Shown: one piece after another, positions 61,716-64,000 of the stretch | Position numbering within the stretch: the first letter of the stretch is position 1 | How the letters are laid out: each line of letters starts with the position of its first letter | NCBI GenBank assembly: GCA_037447655.1 | Contig: JBBHKE010000026.1 | Location: 239,297 to 303,296, forward strand | Reading direction: 5' to 3' | Length of the DNA stretch: 64,000 bases | DNA from: Zygnema cylindricum | Taxonomy: Eukaryota; Streptophyta; Zygnematophyceae; Zygnematales; Zygnemataceae | Notes under the pieces: generated by a model | The model's database searches: none | The model's input: only the letters and a program-made list of their open reading frames with translations | Told to the model about the DNA's origin: nothing | Translations under genes and position numbers: made by a program

Positions 61716-63489
61716 AGCAAAATACTCATTACTTCAAAAACTGCCACTTTCTAAATATGGCGGCAACCATGGCGCGCCTTTGGTCCTCACTCTCTTTCTT
61801 TAAAGCGAAACTAAAATAGGGAAGTGAACTATTAATTACCTCTTTTTAACAAACATTGTTGAAGACCCATACCAATCATTGGCCCCTTTCACTATTAACC
61901 TATTTTTTTTATTAGAGTGAATATGGTCATATGTTCACCAATTTTGCTCACATGAGTTGGCAACTAAGCATTATACAAGGATTCTTATTGCTACCTTCTT
62001 CAAGATAGGTGTGGTCCCCCCAAATTGTCATCATTTCCAACCTAACATCTTCCTTGCACAAGCTTTTGTTACCTACTTACCAAAAATACCCTTAAAACCT
62101 CTATATGTAGACAACTGAACATGGCCCTCAGCTTAGTCCTCCACATTTGGTTACATCCTTTGAAGCATTTTCGGGAAACTTTCCATTACTGTCGCATTTG
62201 AATGTTTCCTTTATGTAACACTTTGGTACTGCGGATCGAGTAGAAAGCCGCTCACATACATAGGGCTAGGTGTCATGTCCCACCTAGCCATCCAAGATGT
62301 CTTCAGCTCCTCCAAAATCTGCATGCCTTCGTAATTTCTTTCTCCTCCATCGCAAGACAACTTTCACGTGCTCCCACTCTATTCCACGAGTTCTAGGTAG
62401 GGATGCTCGTGGCAAGTTTTGCCTATGCTTCAACATCAACTTCAATAGCAGCTTCAATAGCCTGTTACATGGCATCATTAATGGCGACTTCCTTGTAGAG
62501 GCTCTTCAATGGCGGTTTCCCTATAGAGGAGGATAGTCCTAAAGAAATTCAAAATTCGCGCATTCAAATGGTGCAACGTCTCTTTTTGAAAAAATCTGTA
62601 TAGTTTTCCTTTTAGCGAAAAACCATAGTTGTTGAAATCGCATGATTTTTTCAATTTTTCCGATTAAAACGTATCGTGACTTTTGAAAAAATCGCAAAAA
62701 AACGGCTACACTAAATTGTAACTGTAAATTTACGGAAACTTATAAACAAATTACAGTAATTGTACATTTTTTACGGATATGTAGGAAATTCTAGGAAAAG
62801 ATACGTCGTAGTTATTGGTACTTTCTGTTCAATGAACTTAACAAAAATATCACGGAAAATGTACATTATTTTATTGAAAATGTTTGGACATTTTCGAAAA
62901 GAGACGTTGAACGTCACACTAATTTCGCGCGGTAAGTTTGATAATTTTTTGTGCGTCTTCTTTATTTTTTTTTAAAAGATGCCGCCATAGAATATTGAAA
63001 ATTTATGCTTGTTAGATAAGCAAATACAGACGAAATTTGATAAAAGTTTACCTTTGAGGACGTTTGAACCCGGGTTGTTAAATATGTGTTGTAGCCTATT
63101 TTAGACGTCTCCACTACCAGTTGATGAAAGAATTCCGATACCGACATGGAGTGTGATATGTATTTAAACATTTTTGTATTTTGGCGCTAATTTAACGTGA
63201 AAGACTTGGAAAACTGCGCTATATGTATAAGTTTTTTTTTTTTAATGTACGGAATAATATGGAAGGAAATTCATTAACGATTTTTAACGATTTGTTTAAA
63301 AGGTTCTTTGCGTTCGCTACGTATAATTCGTCTCGATTGGTACATACGCACTAATCCCCATGAACAACTATGGCGAAAACTAATCGAAATTTTTGAAAAG
63401 TATGAAATTAACAAATAACAGGTAAAAATCGGAAAAAGTAAAAATTCGCACGAATTCAACAACTGTTGCTACAAAACATTAACGCGCTA
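61716..63489. other. Intergenic, no gene seen
   Basis: AT-rich sequence. A minus-strand B-box-like motif (GGGTTCAAACGTCC) at about 63058-63071 could mark another tRNA-like SINE. Open frames are short and unrecognised. Confidence 0.4.
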
Positions 63490-63580
63490 CAGTAATGTAG
63501 TTTTGTTTTTGACCTTTTTAACGAAATAAGCCTTAACGCGCCGCCCATTTGTATAGTAAAACACTCATTCCAAGGGTGTC
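63490..63580. repeat. Dispersed GACGCGCC repeat, copy 4 (decayed)
   Basis: GTTTTTGACCTTTTTAACGA, AATAAGCCTTAACGCGCCGC and CCATTTGTATAGTA follow the same order as copies 1-3. Confidence 0.5.
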
Positions 63581-63689
63581 AGTGGCTCTTGTACAGTTTT
63601 AAACTGCATCTTCTCAATCAGTACTTATTTTTTTTAACCATATGCTTAATAACTACAATACAATTACACGTTTTTCTTAATGTTGATAA

Positions 63690-63780
63690 TATGGAAGCCC
63701 ATTGGAAATGTGTAATTCTGTGACCTCCATTGGTCCACAAAATGTTAGCTTATATGAAGCCTTTAGGATAATATTTAATA
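63690..63780. repeat. Second copy of the 60.95-kb repeat
   Basis: See the 60.95-kb entry; same strand and order, about 75% similar by eye. Confidence 0.5.
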
Positions 63781-64000
63781 ACGTCCATTCAAATTCAATG
63801 TCTTTTTGTTTTATTATATGTTAAATGAAGTATGTAAACTGTTTATATGTTTAAATACTGATCACACCCCATGTATGTAGCGCTTCATCAAGACTTAATG
63901 GATAAGGGGCACGGCTATGTCGTACGGCGGTCATCCCCTAGGACCTAGGATAAAATCCTGGTTTCGGAACATAACTTTTGCAAGGGGTTGTGCATCCTGC

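Overview
This window is eukaryotic nuclear DNA, AT-rich and dominated by introns, simple repeats and decayed transposons. It most likely comes from a streptophyte, and a charophyte-grade alga such as Chara would fit. The case rests on a plant-type telomere repeat-binding gene (ubiquitin-like block plus C-terminal Myb/telobox), plant-type leucine-rich-repeat exons of 72 nt in phase 2, a proline-rich linker, LysM modules, telobox motifs and Ty1/copia remnants. The species is an inference. All gene models were assembled by hand from splice sites and reading phase; there is no transcript support.

Region 1 (1-3.67 kb) holds decayed repeats and the GA/CT-rich, telobox-containing upstream region of the first gene. 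Region 2 (3.67-13.03 kb, + strand) is an eight-exon telomere repeat-binding protein gene (TRP/TBP type). It has a very long acidic N-terminal exon encoding repeats that contain eight perfect G-box cores. Its conserved Myb domain carries an in-frame TGA exactly where the family has an arginine (CGA).

Region 3 (13-25.3 kb) is gene-poor. It contains a fold-back transposon with ~490 bp inverted repeats and a nested small element, a broken kelch-type gene, a family of 217-bp TA-flanked MITEs, copia fragments on both strands, and a 62-bp minisatellite.

Region 4 (56.04 down to 25.36 kb, - strand) is the main find. I can join 27 exons in consistent phase into one 1,251-residue secreted protein: signal peptide - LRR N-cap - LRRs - EGF-like - Pro-rich linker - second LRR N-cap - LRRs - EGF-like - papain-family (C1A) cysteine protease with intact Cys/His/Asn - two EGF-like modules - four LysM modules. 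No kinase or membrane anchor is visible. It would be an extracellular protease carrying both LRR ligand-binding surfaces and chitin/peptidoglycan-type LysM binding modules, an architecture I do not know from any described family. One intron holds a decayed Ty1/copia element. Three of its LRR exons sit in recently duplicated genomic blocks, separated by up to 2.2 kb of almost pure pyrimidine sequence.

Region 5 (56-64 kb) has no gene I can support. It holds purine microsatellite, a hAT-like element rich in ATATATCG, another 217-bp MITE, a four-copy dispersed repeat and tRNA-like (SINE-like) sequences.
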